From assembly GCA_022843125.1 (NCBI GenBank), contig JALHOG010000061.1, positions 1 through 33,921 on the forward strand: a DNA stretch of 33,921 nt, read 5' to 3'. This stretch comes from Ilumatobacteraceae bacterium (GTDB taxonomy: Bacteria; Actinomycetota; Acidimicrobiia; Acidimicrobiales; Ilumatobacteraceae). Shown one piece after another: positions 23,055 through 33,921 of the stretch. Position numbers and translations under genes: made by a program. The notes below the pieces were generated by a model. That model had not been told where the DNA came from. It ran no database searches and worked only from the letters and a program-made list of their open reading frames with translations. The first letter of the stretch is position 1. Every line of letters starts with the position of its first letter.

Positions 23055-24407
23055 ATGGCGAAATCATGGGCTCCTGACTCCTGGAGATCGTTCCCCATCA
23101 AGCAGCAGCCGCAGTGGCCCGATGAGGCCGATCTCGACCGTGCACTCAAGCAGATCGCCGGCTATCCGCCGCTGGTGTTCGCCGGCGAGGCGCGCTCGCT
23201 TCAATCCGGGCTCGCCCAGGTCGCTGCCGGCAACGCCTTCTTGCTCCAAGCCGGCGACTGTGCCGAGAGCTTCGAGGAGTTCACCGCCAACAACATCCGG
23301 GAGAAGTTGCGGGTCATCCTCCAGATGGCCGTCGTGCTCACCTACGGCATGGGCGTCCCGGTCGTCAAGGTCGGCCGGATCGCCGGCCAGTTCGCGAAGC
23401 CCCGCTCAGCCGACTTCGAGCAGGTCGGCGGAGAGGACATCCCGTCGTTTCGTGGCCACATCGTCAACGGCGAGGGCCCCACCTCTGCAGCGCGCACTCC
23501 AGCACCCGAGCGGCTCGTGCAGGCGTACCACCAGTCGGCCGCCACCCTCAATCTCGTTCGTGCCTTCACCAAGGGCGGGTTCGCCGCCCTCGATCGTGTG
23601 CACGCCTGGAACCAGGAGTTCGTCTCCTCGAGCCCGGAAGGCCAGCGGTACCACCAGCTCGCGAACGAGATCGACCGGGCGCTGCGGTTCATGCGAGCGA
23701 CCGGCATGGACACCGAGTCCAATGCCAACCTCCGCGAGGTCGACGTGTGGACCAGCCACGAGGCACTCCTGCTCGGCTACGAGGAAGCCCTCACCCGTCA
23801 GGACTCGACCACCGGTGGCTGGTACGACTGCTCGGCGCACATGCTCTGGATCGGTGAGCGCACACGCGAACTCGACGGTGCGCACATCGAATTCCTCCGT
23901 GGCGTCGGTAACCCGATCGGCTGCAAGGTCGGCCCGTCGATGACCGGTGACGACGTGATCGCCCTCTGCGAGGCGCTCAATCCGGCACACATCCCAGGGC
24001 GGCTCACCCTCATCACCCGCATGGGAGCCGACCGCATCGAAGCCGGCTTGCCGCCCCTGCTGCGCGCCGTGCGCGACGCAGGGCACCCGGTCGTGTGGGC
24101 ATGCGACCCGATGCACGGCAACACCTACACGAGCCCGGGCGGCCGCAAGACGCGAGCCTTCGACGACGTGATGCGCGAGGTCGAGGGGTTCGTCCAGGCG
24201 CATCGAGCCGAGGGCACCTGGCCGGGCGGCATCCACATCGAGCTCACAGGCGCCGACGTCACCGAGTGCATCGGCGGCGGCGACCAGATCTCCGACAGCG
24301 ACCTCGACCATCGTTACGAGACCATGTGCGACCCACGTCTCAATGGGCGCCAGGCGCTCGACCTGGCGTTCCGCACAGCCGAGCTCGTCCGCCAGGGCGT
24401 CGACTGA
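23055..24407 (+). CDS. aroG: Class II 3-deoxy-7-phosphoheptulonate (DAHP) synthase
   Basis: A 450-aa type II (plant/mycobacterial) DAHP synthase, first enzyme of the shikimate pathway: it condenses phosphoenolpyruvate and erythrose 4-phosphate. LQAGDCAESFEEF places the metal-binding cysteine at C69. VKVGRIAGQFAKPRS, RGHIVNGEGPTSAAR, DCSAHMLWIGERTR, GNPIGCKVGPSM, TRMGADRIEAGLPPLL and CDPMHGNTYTS are all family blocks, and IHIELTGADVTECIGGG binds phosphate and metal. Length is close to the 460-aa norm. It starts at ATG 23055, the beginning of a normal N-terminus. It sits alone between hairpins and the beta-lactamase-fold gene; aromatic feedback sites cannot be read here. Confidence 0.96.
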   Translation: MAKSWAPDSWRSFPIKQQPQWPDEADLDRALKQIAGYPPLVFAGEARSLQSGLAQVAAGNAFLLQAGDCAESFEEFTANNIREKLRVILQMAVVLTYGMGVPVVKVGRIAGQFAKPRSADFEQVGGEDIPSFRGHIVNGEGPTSAARTPAPERLVQAYHQSAATLNLVRAFTKGGFAALDRVHAWNQEFVSSSPEGQRYHQLANEIDRALRFMRATGMDTESNANLREVDVWTSHEALLLGYEEALTRQDSTTGGWYDCSAHMLWIGERTRELDGAHIEFLRGVGNPIGCKVGPSMTGDDVIALCEALNPAHIPGRLTLITRMGADRIEAGLPPLLRAVRDAGHPVVWACDPMHGNTYTSPGGRKTRAFDDVMREVEGFVQAHRAEGTWPGGIHIELTGADVTECIGGGDQISDSDLDHRYETMCDPRLNGRQALDLAFRTAELVRQGVD

Positions 24408-24435
24408 CCGGGGCAACCCCGACGGCGGTCCCATC

Positions 24436-25281
24436 ATGACGACCTCCGCCCTCGATCTCGTCACCGGCTGGCCGGTCGATCACGTGGCCGCCGCGATCGT
24501 GTCGCCGACCGGCCTCGTCGAGTCAGTCGGCGACCCCGAGCGCCCCTATCGGCTTGCGTCGCTCAGCAAGCCGATCACGGCATGGGCAGTGCTCGTCGCA
24601 TCCGAGGAGGGCACGCTCGATCTCGACGCGCCCCTCCGGCACGTGTCGGCACCCGAGGGGGCAACGCTGCGACACCTGCTCGCTCACGCCGCCGGGTTCG
24701 CGTTCGACGGGCCCGACCCGATCGCCCCGATCGAGCGGCGACGCATCTACTCCAACACCGGCATCGAGCGAGCCGCCGACGAGCTCGCCGCCTCTGCCGG
24801 CATGCCGTTCGACGCCTATCTGCGCGAAGCCGTGTTCGAGCCGCTCGGCATGGTCAACGCAGCGCTTCGCGGTTCCCCCGCGTACGGCATCCACGCCGAT
24901 GTGCACGACGTGGCGCGGTTCCTGGCCGAGACGCTGCGCCCCACGCTCATCGCTGCCGGCACGCGCGACGACGCGATCTCGCCGCAGTACCCATCGCTCG
25001 CGGGTATCGTGCCCGATGTGGGCCGATTTGATCCGTGCCCCTGGGGTCTGGGGGTTGAGGTGCGTGGCGACAAGACGCCCCACTGGACCGGGCGCGCCAA
25101 CTCCCCCGAAACATTCGGTCACTTCGGCGGGTCAGGCACGATGATGTGGGTCGATCCGACGATCGACACCGGACTGGTGGCGCTGACCGACCGGACGTTC
25201 CGGGAGTGGAGCGACGAGGCGTTGCTCCGGTGGCCGGAACTCTCCGACGCAGTGGTGGCCGAGCGGAAGTGGAGCCGCTGA
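24436..25281 (+). CDS. Serine hydrolase of the beta-lactamase / penicillin-binding-protein-like family
   Basis: A 281-aa protein. The nucleophile motif SLSK spans S42-K45, the second motif is YSN (105-107), and the third region is HFGGSGT (KTG-box equivalent, where HxG is common in esterase-like members). RHLLAHAAGF is also typical. There is no signal peptide, so it is more likely a cytosolic esterase or peptidase than a secreted beta-lactamase. ATG 24436 is chosen; the shikimate gene ends 28 nt before. Its stop overlaps the start of the following small gene (TGATG). Confidence 0.8.
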   Translation: MTTSALDLVTGWPVDHVAAAIVSPTGLVESVGDPERPYRLASLSKPITAWAVLVASEEGTLDLDAPLRHVSAPEGATLRHLLAHAAGFAFDGPDPIAPIERRRIYSNTGIERAADELAASAGMPFDAYLREAVFEPLGMVNAALRGSPAYGIHADVHDVARFLAETLRPTLIAAGTRDDAISPQYPSLAGIVPDVGRFDPCPWGLGVEVRGDKTPHWTGRANSPETFGHFGGSGTMMWVDPTIDTGLVALTDRTFREWSDEALLRWPELSDAVVAERKWSR

Positions 25282-25733
25282 TGTTCCAGGCCGGCGATCG
25301 CGTCCGTTGGGTGAGCACCGGCGACGACGGCCTGCCACTCGTGCGGTACGGATTCGTCGGCGGCTGCAACGGCGGTAGCTCCCGTGTGGTGGTGATGCTC
25401 GACGGCGATCTGGCCGGCGACACCGTGGTCGATCTCAGCCAGCTCGCCCCGGTCACGATCACCACCATCGAGCTGTGCCTCGACGGCGCCGATCTGCTCG
25501 ACGATCCCTCGCTCCGACAAGCGCTGGTCAATCTGTGGGCCGGTGAAGCCGATCAGGCCGGGCTCGAGATCCGCAAGCTCGACTGCCTCGGCACCGGGTT
25601 GCGCGACAGCGGCGGCTACGCCCTGGCCGAGCTGTGGGCCGGCAACGAGCACTACGTGCTGCGGGCGGCCGCCGACCGCACCAGCAATACGATCTCGATC
25701 CGCGCCGAGATGCCACAGCGCTGGGAACGCTGA
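25281..25733 (+). CDS. Hypothetical protein coupled to the serine hydrolase
   Basis: A 150-aa soluble protein starting MFQAGDRVRWVS at the TGATG junction with the upstream hydrolase. The first half looks like an SH3-type small barrel (GDRVRWV ... VRYGFVGGCNGGSSRVVVMLDGDL ... TVVDLSQLAPV), a fold common in proteins that hold charged ligands. The second half is helical then stranded (LRQALVNLWAGEADQAG, YALAELWAGNEHYVLRA). I do not recognise a named family. Coupling suggests a joint role, but nothing shows which. Confidence 0.6.
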   Translation: MFQAGDRVRWVSTGDDGLPLVRYGFVGGCNGGSSRVVVMLDGDLAGDTVVDLSQLAPVTITTIELCLDGADLLDDPSLRQALVNLWAGEADQAGLEIRKLDCLGTGLRDSGGYALAELWAGNEHYVLRAAADRTSNTISIRAEMPQRWER

Positions 25734-25746
25734 CGAACGGCCTCCG

Positions 25747-26268
25747 TCAGGCACCGAGGTAGGCGAGCGCCCGCCCCCACTCGCTGGCGCGGTCGGCCTC
25801 GCCCTCCCGAAGCTGGTTGTGGCGGTCGACCAGGAAGCTCTCCGGGCCCATCACGAGGTCGAAGCCGTGCCGGCTGAGCCGCTTCGCGATACCCCGCGAC
25901 GCTCGCCCCATCACGAGCGCCGGCCCGTCCACCCTCGTGTCGAACGCCGCTGCGTGCGCGTGGTCGCGCTCGCCGAGCGAGTCGAGCCACTCCCGCACAC
26001 CGGGCGCCGACACGTCGACGTCGAGTTCGAGCCCGTCGTCCTTGCTGGCCATGTCCTCGGCCGACTGACGGCTGCTCGCACCCGGCAAGCCGTGCGCATG
26101 GGTCGGTGCACCGACGACGAGCAGGTCATACGTCGCAGCGTCGGCTGCGGTGGCCTCAGACGCAGCGACCACCGTCACCTCGTGCGCGACGCGCAACCCC
26201 GCAGCGACGCACTCGGCGATCTCGTGGGTGTTGCCGAACATCGACTCGTAGACGACGAGCGCGCGCAT
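25747..26268 (-). CDS. Flavodoxin-domain protein
   Basis: A 173-aa flavodoxin-like protein. The FMN phosphate loop is YESMFGNTHEIAE (residues 8-20) and the second loop is VVGAPTHAHGLPG. The C-terminus has ALVMGRASRGIAKRLSRHGFDLVMGPESFLV, which resembles stand-alone flavodoxin domains of actinobacteria rather than protoporphyrinogen oxidase HemG. GGAGGTG at 26273-26279 lies 4 nt upstream of ATG 26268, a strong start. It presumably binds FMN and shuttles electrons; a partner is not evident. Confidence 0.8.
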   Translation of the reverse strand: MRALVVYESMFGNTHEIAECVAAGLRVAHEVTVVAASEATAADAATYDLLVVGAPTHAHGLPGASSRQSAEDMASKDDGLELDVDVSAPGVREWLDSLGERDHAHAAAFDTRVDGPALVMGRASRGIAKRLSRHGFDLVMGPESFLVDRHNQLREGEADRASEWGRALAYLGA

Positions 26269-26369
26269 GACGCACCTCCTGTGACTCAGCACATCGACGA
26301 CGGTCAACCGCATCGATCCGGGACCATCATGGGCACACCGAGACCCCCGCCCGCCAGGGCCGAACGTCG

Positions 26370-27572
26370 TCAGCTCAAGCGCTGGATGATCATCGCCATG
26401 CCCTGGCCGCCGCCGACGCACATCGTCTCGAGACCGAACTCCTTGTCGCTCTCCTGGAGGCCGTGGATGAGCGTGGTCATGATGCGGGCGCCGGTCATGC
26501 CGAACGGGTGGCCGAGGGCGATCGAGCCGCCGTTCACATTGAGTTTGTCGAGCGAGATGCCGAGGTGCTTCGCCGACGGGAGGACCTGGGCGGCGAACGC
26601 CTCGTTGATCTCGACGAGGTCGATGTCGTCGATCGTCAAGCCGGCCCGGGCGAGCGCCTGCCGGCTGGCGTCGATCGGGCCGAGACCCATGATCTCCGGG
26701 TCGAGCGCCGAGACGCCCGACGACACGATGCGGGCGAGCGGTGTGAGGCCCAGTTCGGCGGCCTTGGTGGCACTCATCACCATCACCGCGGCGGCGCCGT
26801 CGTTGAGCGGGCACGCATTGCCTGCCGTGACCTGACCGTCGGGACGGAACACGGGCTTGAGCTGGGACAACCCCTCGGCGGTGGTGCCGGCGCGGGGTCC
26901 GTCGTCCTTCGAGACGACGGTGCCGTCGGGCAGCGTGAGCGGGGTGATCTCCTGCTCGAAGAAGCCGTTCTCGACGTTGGCGACCGCGCGCTGCTGGCTG
27001 AGCGCTGCGAACTCGTCCATCTCCTGGCGGCTGACGTTCTCCGTCTGCACGACGTTCTCGGCGGTCTGCCCCATCGCGATGTAGATGTCGGGCAGACCCT
27101 CCGGCGGACTCCACACCGGGGCGCCACCCTGCGAGCGCTCTTGAGTGCGGGCGCCCGACGGCTTGAAGATCGCGTTCGGGGCCGTGTCGGACGCTCCGGC
27201 GCCGTAGCGACTGACCGCTTCGACGCCGGCGGCGATGAAGCAGTCGCCCTCGCCGGCCTTGATCGCATGAGCCGCCATGCGGATCGTCTGCAGGCTCGAC
27301 GAGCAGTACCGGTTGACAGTCACGCCCGGCACGCCGTCGAGACCGGCGAGGATGGCGGTGACGCGCGCGATGTTGAACCCCGCCTCGCCGGCCGGTTGCC
27401 CACATCCCATGATCAGATCCTCGACCATGTCGGCCGACACCTGGGGCACCTTGTCCATCAGCGCCCGGACGATCTGTGCCGACATGTCGTCGGGACGGAG
27501 ATCGACGAGCGAGCCCTTCATGGCACGCCCGATCGGGCTGCGGGCGGTGGCGACGATCACTGCTTCGGTCAT
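26370..27572 (-). CDS. Acetyl-CoA C-acyltransferase (thiolase)
   Basis: A 400-aa degradative-type thiolase of standard length. The acyl-accepting cysteine is C90 in VNRYCSSSLQ, H355 lies in GGSIALGHPFGMTGAR and C385 in MCVGGGQGMAM; all three catalytic residues are present. It cleaves 3-oxoacyl-CoA to acetyl-CoA and a shortened acyl-CoA in beta-oxidation; the sequence style is close to the FadA-like enzymes that actinobacteria use for fatty acids and sterol side chains. Chain specificity cannot be told. It is divergent from the CO dehydrogenase operon. Confidence 0.92.
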   Translation of the reverse strand: MTEAVIVATARSPIGRAMKGSLVDLRPDDMSAQIVRALMDKVPQVSADMVEDLIMGCGQPAGEAGFNIARVTAILAGLDGVPGVTVNRYCSSSLQTIRMAAHAIKAGEGDCFIAAGVEAVSRYGAGASDTAPNAIFKPSGARTQERSQGGAPVWSPPEGLPDIYIAMGQTAENVVQTENVSRQEMDEFAALSQQRAVANVENGFFEQEITPLTLPDGTVVSKDDGPRAGTTAEGLSQLKPVFRPDGQVTAGNACPLNDGAAAVMVMSATKAAELGLTPLARIVSSGVSALDPEIMGLGPIDASRQALARAGLTIDDIDLVEINEAFAAQVLPSAKHLGISLDKLNVNGGSIALGHPFGMTGARIMTTLIHGLQESDKEFGLETMCVGGGQGMAMIIQRLS

Positions 27573-27642
27573 GGCGTCACGCTAGTTACCCCCAGGTAGC
27601 CCGCACGAACTGCGACGCGCGAGCACCGATCGCGCGCACGGA

Positions 27643-27672
27643 TTGACTGGGCGCCGAACACCGCGGAATACT
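27643..27672 (+). promoter_or_regulatory. Candidate promoter of the cox operon
   Basis: TTGACT (27643-27648, five of six) and AATACT (27667-27672, four of six) are 18 nt apart, in the 202-bp gap before coxM and on its strand. The leader would be about 95 nt. No other pair in the gap looks better. Confidence 0.35.
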
Positions 27673-27774
27673 CCCGCTCACGTCGAACGCGGCGGCACGC
27701 CTGGGGAGGTGCGAGTCGCGGTTGTCCGGCCATCGACGACCACGGGCCGCTGTGCGGTTCGAAAGAGGGGACAC

Positions 27775-28653
27775 ATGCAGGTACCAGCACCGTTCGGCTA
27801 CGAACGGGCCACCAGCGTCGACCACGCGATCCAGCTGCTCGAGCAGCTGGGTCCGGAGGCACGCCTGGTGGCCGGTGGCCACAGCTTCATCCCGATGATG
27901 AAGCTCCGCCTCGCGCAGCCCGAGCACGTGATCGACATCAATCCGTTGGCCGCTGAGCTGGGCACGATCTCGATCGACGGCAGCGACCTCGTGATCGGTG
28001 CGATGGCGCGCCACAACGACCTGCTCGGATCCGCCGTGGTGGGCGAGCACTTCCCGGTGCTACACGACGCGGAACGCGTGATCGCCGACCCGGTGGTCCG
28101 CAACCGCGGCACGATCGGTGGCTCCCTGTGCCAGGCCGACCCCGCCGAAGACCTGTCTGCGGCATTGTCGGCCCTCCACGCCACGGCCGTGATTCGCGGT
28201 TCGGGCGGCACGCGCACCGTCGCCGTCCGCGAACTCCACACCGGTCCGTACGAAACCGTCGTCGGTGACGCCGAGATGCTCACCCACATCCGCGTCCCGA
28301 TCCGCAACGGGTGCGGGAGTGCGTACGAGAAGGTCGAGCGCCGGGTCGGCGACTGGGCGATCGCCGCAGCGGCCGCAGCGGTCTGGATGGACGGCGGCAT
28401 CATCAGCGACGCCGGCATCGGGCTCTGCGCAGTCGGGGCCGAGCACTTCGTCTCCACCGACGCCGAAGCGGTGCTGCGCGGCCAGGCACCGAGCGACGAC
28501 GTGATCGCCGCTGCGGCCGCCGCCGCTGCGGCCGGCTGCAATCCCACCACCGACCAGCGCGGCCCGGCCGAGTACAAGCGTCACCTGGCCGGCGAGCTGA
28601 CCGCCAGAGCGCTCCGACGAGCCATCGCACGAGCACAAGGAGCCGCGGCATGA
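27775..28653 (+). CDS. coxM: Carbon monoxide dehydrogenase medium (FAD) subunit
   Basis: A 292-aa FAD-binding subunit of the molybdenum hydroxylase family. AGGHS (33-37) and TIGGS (113-117) are the two pyrophosphate/FAD-binding motifs. The C-terminal domain ([15 protein letters not shown] and beyond) is the CO-dehydrogenase-flavoprotein C-terminal fold. It passes electrons from the iron-sulfur subunit to the quinone pool. ATG 27775 follows GAGGGG at 27765-27770. Gene order M-S-L is that of form I CO dehydrogenase. Its stop overlaps the coxS start (ATGA). Confidence 0.92.
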   Translation: MQVPAPFGYERATSVDHAIQLLEQLGPEARLVAGGHSFIPMMKLRLAQPEHVIDINPLAAELGTISIDGSDLVIGAMARHNDLLGSAVVGEHFPVLHDAERVIADPVVRNRGTIGGSLCQADPAEDLSAALSALHATAVIRGSGGTRTVAVRELHTGPYETVVGDAEMLTHIRVPIRNGCGSAYEKVERRVGDWAIAAAAAAVWMDGGIISDAGIGLCAVGAEHFVSTDAEAVLRGQAPSDDVIAAAAAAAAAGCNPTTDQRGPAEYKRHLAGELTARALRRAIARAQGAAA

Positions 28654-29149
28654 GCCACGACCACCACAACAGCGTGTCGGTGACCGTCACCGTCAACGGC
28701 GAGCAACGCACCGCAGAGGCCGAGGGGCGCACGCTGCTCGTCCACTTCCTGCGCGACACACTCGGGCTGACGGGCACCCACTGGGGTTGCGACACGTCGA
28801 ACTGCGGGGTGTGCGTCGTCGCGGTCGACGGCGTCCCGATGAAGAGCTGCACCGTGCTGGCCGCGATGGTCGACGGCTGCGAGGTCACCACGGTCGAAGG
28901 GCTCGAAGGGCCAGACGGGCTTCATCCGATCCAGGAGGGCTTCATCGAGTGCCACGGCCTCCAGTGCGGCTACTGCACCCCGGGGATGATGATCACCGCC
29001 AAGTGGCTGCTCGAGCAGAACCCCGACCCGAGTGAGCACGAGATCCGCGACGGCCTGTCGGGCCAGCTGTGCCGGTGCACCGGCTACCACAACATCGTCG
29101 AAGCCGTCCGCTTCGCTGCTGACAAGCTCAACAACAAGGAGGTCAGCGC

Positions 29150-29153
<4 letters not shown>
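28650..29153 (+). CDS. coxS: Carbon monoxide dehydrogenase small (2x[2Fe-2S]) subunit
   Basis: A 167-aa iron-sulfur subunit. The plant-type [2Fe-2S] site uses C47, C52, C55 and C67 ([10 protein letters not shown] plus KSC). The second, helical-domain cluster uses C106, C109, C141 and C143 (QCGYC, CRCTGY). Both sets are complete. It relays electrons from the Mo-Cu centre of CoxL to FAD of CoxM. Overlaps of 4 nt with both neighbours suggest stoichiometric synthesis. Confidence 0.95.
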
Positions 29154-31554
<2,401 letters not shown>

Positions 31555-31555
<1 letters not shown>

Positions 31556-32442
31556 TGGAAGCGGCGCGCGCGAGCGAGTTGCGGGCGGCGCGGGTGCCGT
31601 ACGTGCACGCGCGCGTCGTCCTGGCCGAGGCCCCGACGTCGGCGAAGCCCGGCGCCGAGGCGTTGGTGCTGCCCGACGGGACGATCGAGGGGTTCGTCGG
31701 CGGCTCGTGTGCGGAGTCGACCGTCCGCGCCCAGGGGCTGGCCTTGCTCGACAGCGGTGAGTCGCTGCTGCTGCGCATCACCCCGGTGCCGGAACCCGAC
31801 GTCCCGGGCAAGCTGGTCGTGCACAACCCGTGCCTGTCGGGCGGCACCCTCGAGATCTTCATGGAGCCCGTGCTTCCTGCGCCGCTGATGCTGATCATCG
31901 GCTCGGCGCCGGTGGCATCGGCGCTCGCCGGCGTCGCCGGGCAGATCGGGTGGGCGGTGTCGAACGTCGCCGGCGAACTCACCGCCGATGCCTGCGCAGG
32001 CGCATCGGCCGTCGTCGTCGCTTCGCACGGGCGCGACGAGGAGCCGGCGCTGATCGCCGCGCTCCACGCCGACGTGCCGTACGTGGGCCTGGTCGCCAGC
32101 CGCAAGCGGGGCGAGGCGGTCGTCGGGTCACTCGACATGTGCTCGGGTCACACCTCGCGCATCCATTCGCCGGCCGGGCTCGACATCGGCGCCCGAACGC
32201 CGGGAGAGATCGCGCTGTCGATCATGACCGAGATCGTCTCGCTGCGCCCGCGCCCGTCGGGGCGTCCGGTCAGCGAATCGGCGCCGCCGGCCGAGAGCGC
32301 CACCGACCCGGTGTGTGGCATGTCGGTCGTGATGGTCGACTCCTCGCTCCACCTCGACCATGCCGGCACCCGGCAGTGGTTCTGCGGCAGCGGGTGCCTC
32401 CGGGCGTTCGCTGCCAACCCTGACGCGTACCTCGTCGCGTGA
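31555..32442 (+). CDS. XdhC/CoxF-like maturation factor fused to a YHS metal-binding domain
   Basis: A 295-aa protein of two parts. Residues 1-240 are an XdhC/CoxI-family factor: GFVGGSCAES (47-56), NPCLSGGTLEIF (91-102), a Rossmann start LIIGSAPVASAL (114-124), SRKRG (182-186) and HSPAGLDIGARTPGEIALSI. Such factors sulfurate or insert the molybdenum cofactor. Residues 250-295 are a YHS domain: DPVCGMSV with C254, and FCGSGC with C277 and C281, a putative heavy-metal site. It overlaps coxL and coxD, placing it in the position of the CoxF/I accessory proteins. Because form I enzyme needs copper at its active site, the YHS part may deliver or sense it; that is inference. Confidence 0.8.
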
Positions 32443-33344
32443 GCGCACCGTCCGCCGACGACGGCATCGCATCGTTGCTGCCCGATGTGGCGGCTCTCGA
32501 TGCTGCCCTGCGCGGCGTGGGCTACCTGGCCGATCAAGGGCTGGCGACCGCGCTGTTCTGCGCGGCACGCCTGCCGCAACCGATCCTGCTCGAGGGCGAG
32601 GCCGGCGTCGGCAAGACCGAGGCGGCCAAGGCCCTGGCAAGTGCGCTCGGCACACCGCTCATCCGCCTCCAGTGCTACGAGGGCATCGATGCCGGCGAGG
32701 CACTGTACGAATGGAACTACACCCGCCAGCTCCTCTCGATCCGGCTCGCCGAGGCGCGCGGCGATCACCTGAGCGATGCCGACATGTTCACGGCCGACTT
32801 CCTCGTCGAGCGGCCGATCCTCGCAGCGCTCCGGCACCCGGGCCCGCTGCCCGCCGTGCTGCTCATCGACGAGGTCGATCGTGCCGACGACGAGTTCGAG
32901 GCGTTCCTGCTCGAGGTGCTCGCCGAGTCGGCGGTCACCATCCCCGAGATCGGTACACAGGCCGCGGTGCATCCTCCGATCGCGATCCTGACCTCCAATC
33001 GCACGCGTGACCTGCACGACGCCCTCAAACGTCGGTGCCTGTACCACTGGATCGACTACCCGAGCACCGATCGGGCGACCGAGATCATCCGGTCACGTGT
33101 CCCGGCGGCGCAGCAGTCACTGGCCGAGCAAGTGGCGGCGGCGGTCGCTCGGGTCCGGACGCTCGACGTCCAGAAGCAGCCGGGCATCGCCGAGGCGATC
33201 GGCTGGGTGGAAGCGTTGCGCGTCCTCGGGTTCGAGGTGCTCACGGCCGATGCAGCTGCGCTGACCATCGGGTCGATCGCGAAGTATCGCGAAGACATCG
33301 ATCTGGTCACCGACCGCTCGATGGCGTGGCTCGTGGGCGCCTGA
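32439..33344 (+). CDS. coxD: CoxD, MoxR-type AAA+ ATPase for CO dehydrogenase maturation
   Basis: A 301-aa AAA+ ATPase. Walker A is GEAGVGKT (53-60), Walker B LLIDEVD (141-147), and sensor 1 is near ILTSNRTRDLHDALKRR. The unusual insert YEWNYTRQLLSIRLAEA after the second strand is characteristic of CoxD-like members. In the known system CoxD and CoxE help sulfurate the molybdenum and place copper in the [CuSMoO2] site. The start is GTG at 32439 in a GTGA overlap, and its stop overlaps the coxE start (TGATG). Confidence 0.9.
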   Translation: MSAPSADDGIASLLPDVAALDAALRGVGYLADQGLATALFCAARLPQPILLEGEAGVGKTEAAKALASALGTPLIRLQCYEGIDAGEALYEWNYTRQLLSIRLAEARGDHLSDADMFTADFLVERPILAALRHPGPLPAVLLIDEVDRADDEFEAFLLEVLAESAVTIPEIGTQAAVHPPIAILTSNRTRDLHDALKRRCLYHWIDYPSTDRATEIIRSRVPAAQQSLAEQVAAAVARVRTLDVQKQPGIAEAIGWVEALRVLGFEVLTADAAALTIGSIAKYREDIDLVTDRSMAWLVGA

Positions 33345-33921
33345 TGCCCGACCTCGCGGATGTCGCCGCTCGGTTCGCCGAGCGCCTCCATCTGCTCGGG
33401 GTCGAGGCCGGACCGGACAGAGCGGGTCGGTTCGCCGCTGCCGTCGCGACCGCTCGGCCCGCCACCACGCAGGAGCTGTACTGGCTCGGGCGCGTCACGC
33501 TCAGCGGCTCACCGCAGGAGATCGCCGCGTACGACCGGGTGTTCAACGACGTGTTCCGGGGCCTGACCGACGTCGCCGACAGCCGCGGCGATGCGAACCA
33601 ACCCGACATCCGCTCGCTCGACCGGGGTCGTCCCAGCGCGCCGGGCACGGCCGGGCGCGAGCACGAGAGCGCTGGCCGGTCGAGGCCGGCGCCGGTGCCG
33701 GGGGCCACGCAGGATGAGAGCGACGACGAGCGAGAGCAGCCGAGCGGTGCCCCGGCGAGCGGGCACGAGATCCTCCGCCACCGCGACTTCGCCGAGTGCA
33801 CGATCGAGGAGTTGGCGGCGCTGCGGCGACTCGTCGCCGACCTCGACGTCGTGGCTCCGCTCCGCCCGTCGCGACGCCGCCGCCGTCATCACGCAGGCGA
33901 TCGGCTCGACCGGCGGGCGAC
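33344..33921 (+). CDS. coxE: CoxE, vWA-containing CO dehydrogenase maturation protein (N-terminal part, cut by window edge)
   Basis: The first 192 residues of a CoxE-like protein. FAERLHLLGVEAGPDRAGRF and ELYWLGRVTLSGSPQEIAAY are the conserved N-terminal helices, followed by YDRVFNDVF. A long, low-complexity acidic/proline linker leads to a second helical block (HRDFAECTIEELAALRRLV) that precedes the vWA domain in the family. The vWA part lies beyond the window. It works with CoxD in active-site assembly. The gene begins in the coxD stop (TGATG). Confidence 0.85.
   Translation, partial: MPDLADVAARFAERLHLLGVEAGPDRAGRFAAAVATARPATTQELYWLGRVTLSGSPQEIAAYDRVFNDVFRGLTDVADSRGDANQPDIRSLDRGRPSAPGTAGREHESAGRSRPAPVPGATQDESDDEREQPSGAPASGHEILRHRDFAECTIEELAALRRLVADLDVVAPLRPSRRRRRHHAGDRLDRRA

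Overview
This is a GC-rich window with dense, short-spaced genes and frequent ATGA/GTGA/TGATG start-stop overlaps. It carries a 13E12/DUF222-type HNH gene, an F420-type luciferase-like oxidoreductase, class II DAHP synthase and a divergent LytR-CpsA-Psr protein. Together these point to an actinobacterium, most likely of the class Acidimicrobiia (Ilumatobacter-like). That placement is inferred from gene content and style; no rRNA gene is present.

Left part (1-6.2 kb): the 5' end of a DUF222/HNH gene with a LexA-like box sits opposite a peroxiredoxin. In the peroxiredoxin the catalytic cysteine codon is replaced by an in-frame TGA, followed at the right distance by a perfect 7-bp stem-loop. I read it as a selenocysteine peroxiredoxin with a bacterial SECIS. 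A VIT1/CCC1-type iron/manganese transporter follows 4 nt later. Next comes a three-gene catI-catJ-maleylacetate reductase operon (lower end of the 3-oxoadipate pathway), then an FAD-dependent amine/amino-acid oxidase and a small methyltransferase.

Middle (6.2-18.9 kb): a decayed PAS-domain gene, two membrane proteins (DUF4126, TSUP), a DEAD-box RNA helicase whose 3' end overlaps an M17 leucyl aminopeptidase, a dienelactone-hydrolase-like protein, an F420-type oxidoreductase coupled to an SCO6745-family protein, and an RraA-like protein. Then comes an unusual cluster: a 154-aa beta-rich protein, a 903-aa fusion of an M64 metallopeptidase with a von Willebrand A domain and no signal peptide, and a GerW/YtfJ-family protein.

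Right-centre (18.9-27.6 kb): tRNA-Ala(GGC) with a clear terminator, a PD-(D/E)XK nuclease, the nadD-LCP-rsfS operon, a sigma-70 factor with a shortened region 3, and a class II DAHP synthase preceded by two striking hairpins (one a perfect 31-bp palindrome). These are followed by a beta-lactamase-fold hydrolase coupled to an unknown gene, a flavodoxin, and a thiolase.

Right end (27.7 kb to the edge): a form I aerobic carbon monoxide dehydrogenase operon, coxM-coxS-coxL, with the form I AYxCSFR signature. It continues into an XdhC/CoxF-like maturation factor fused to a YHS metal-binding domain, a CoxD AAA+ ATPase and the start of CoxE, which is cut by the window edge. All junctions from coxM onward are start/stop overlaps, so it is one transcription-translation unit. 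The host is therefore probably able to use CO as an energy source.
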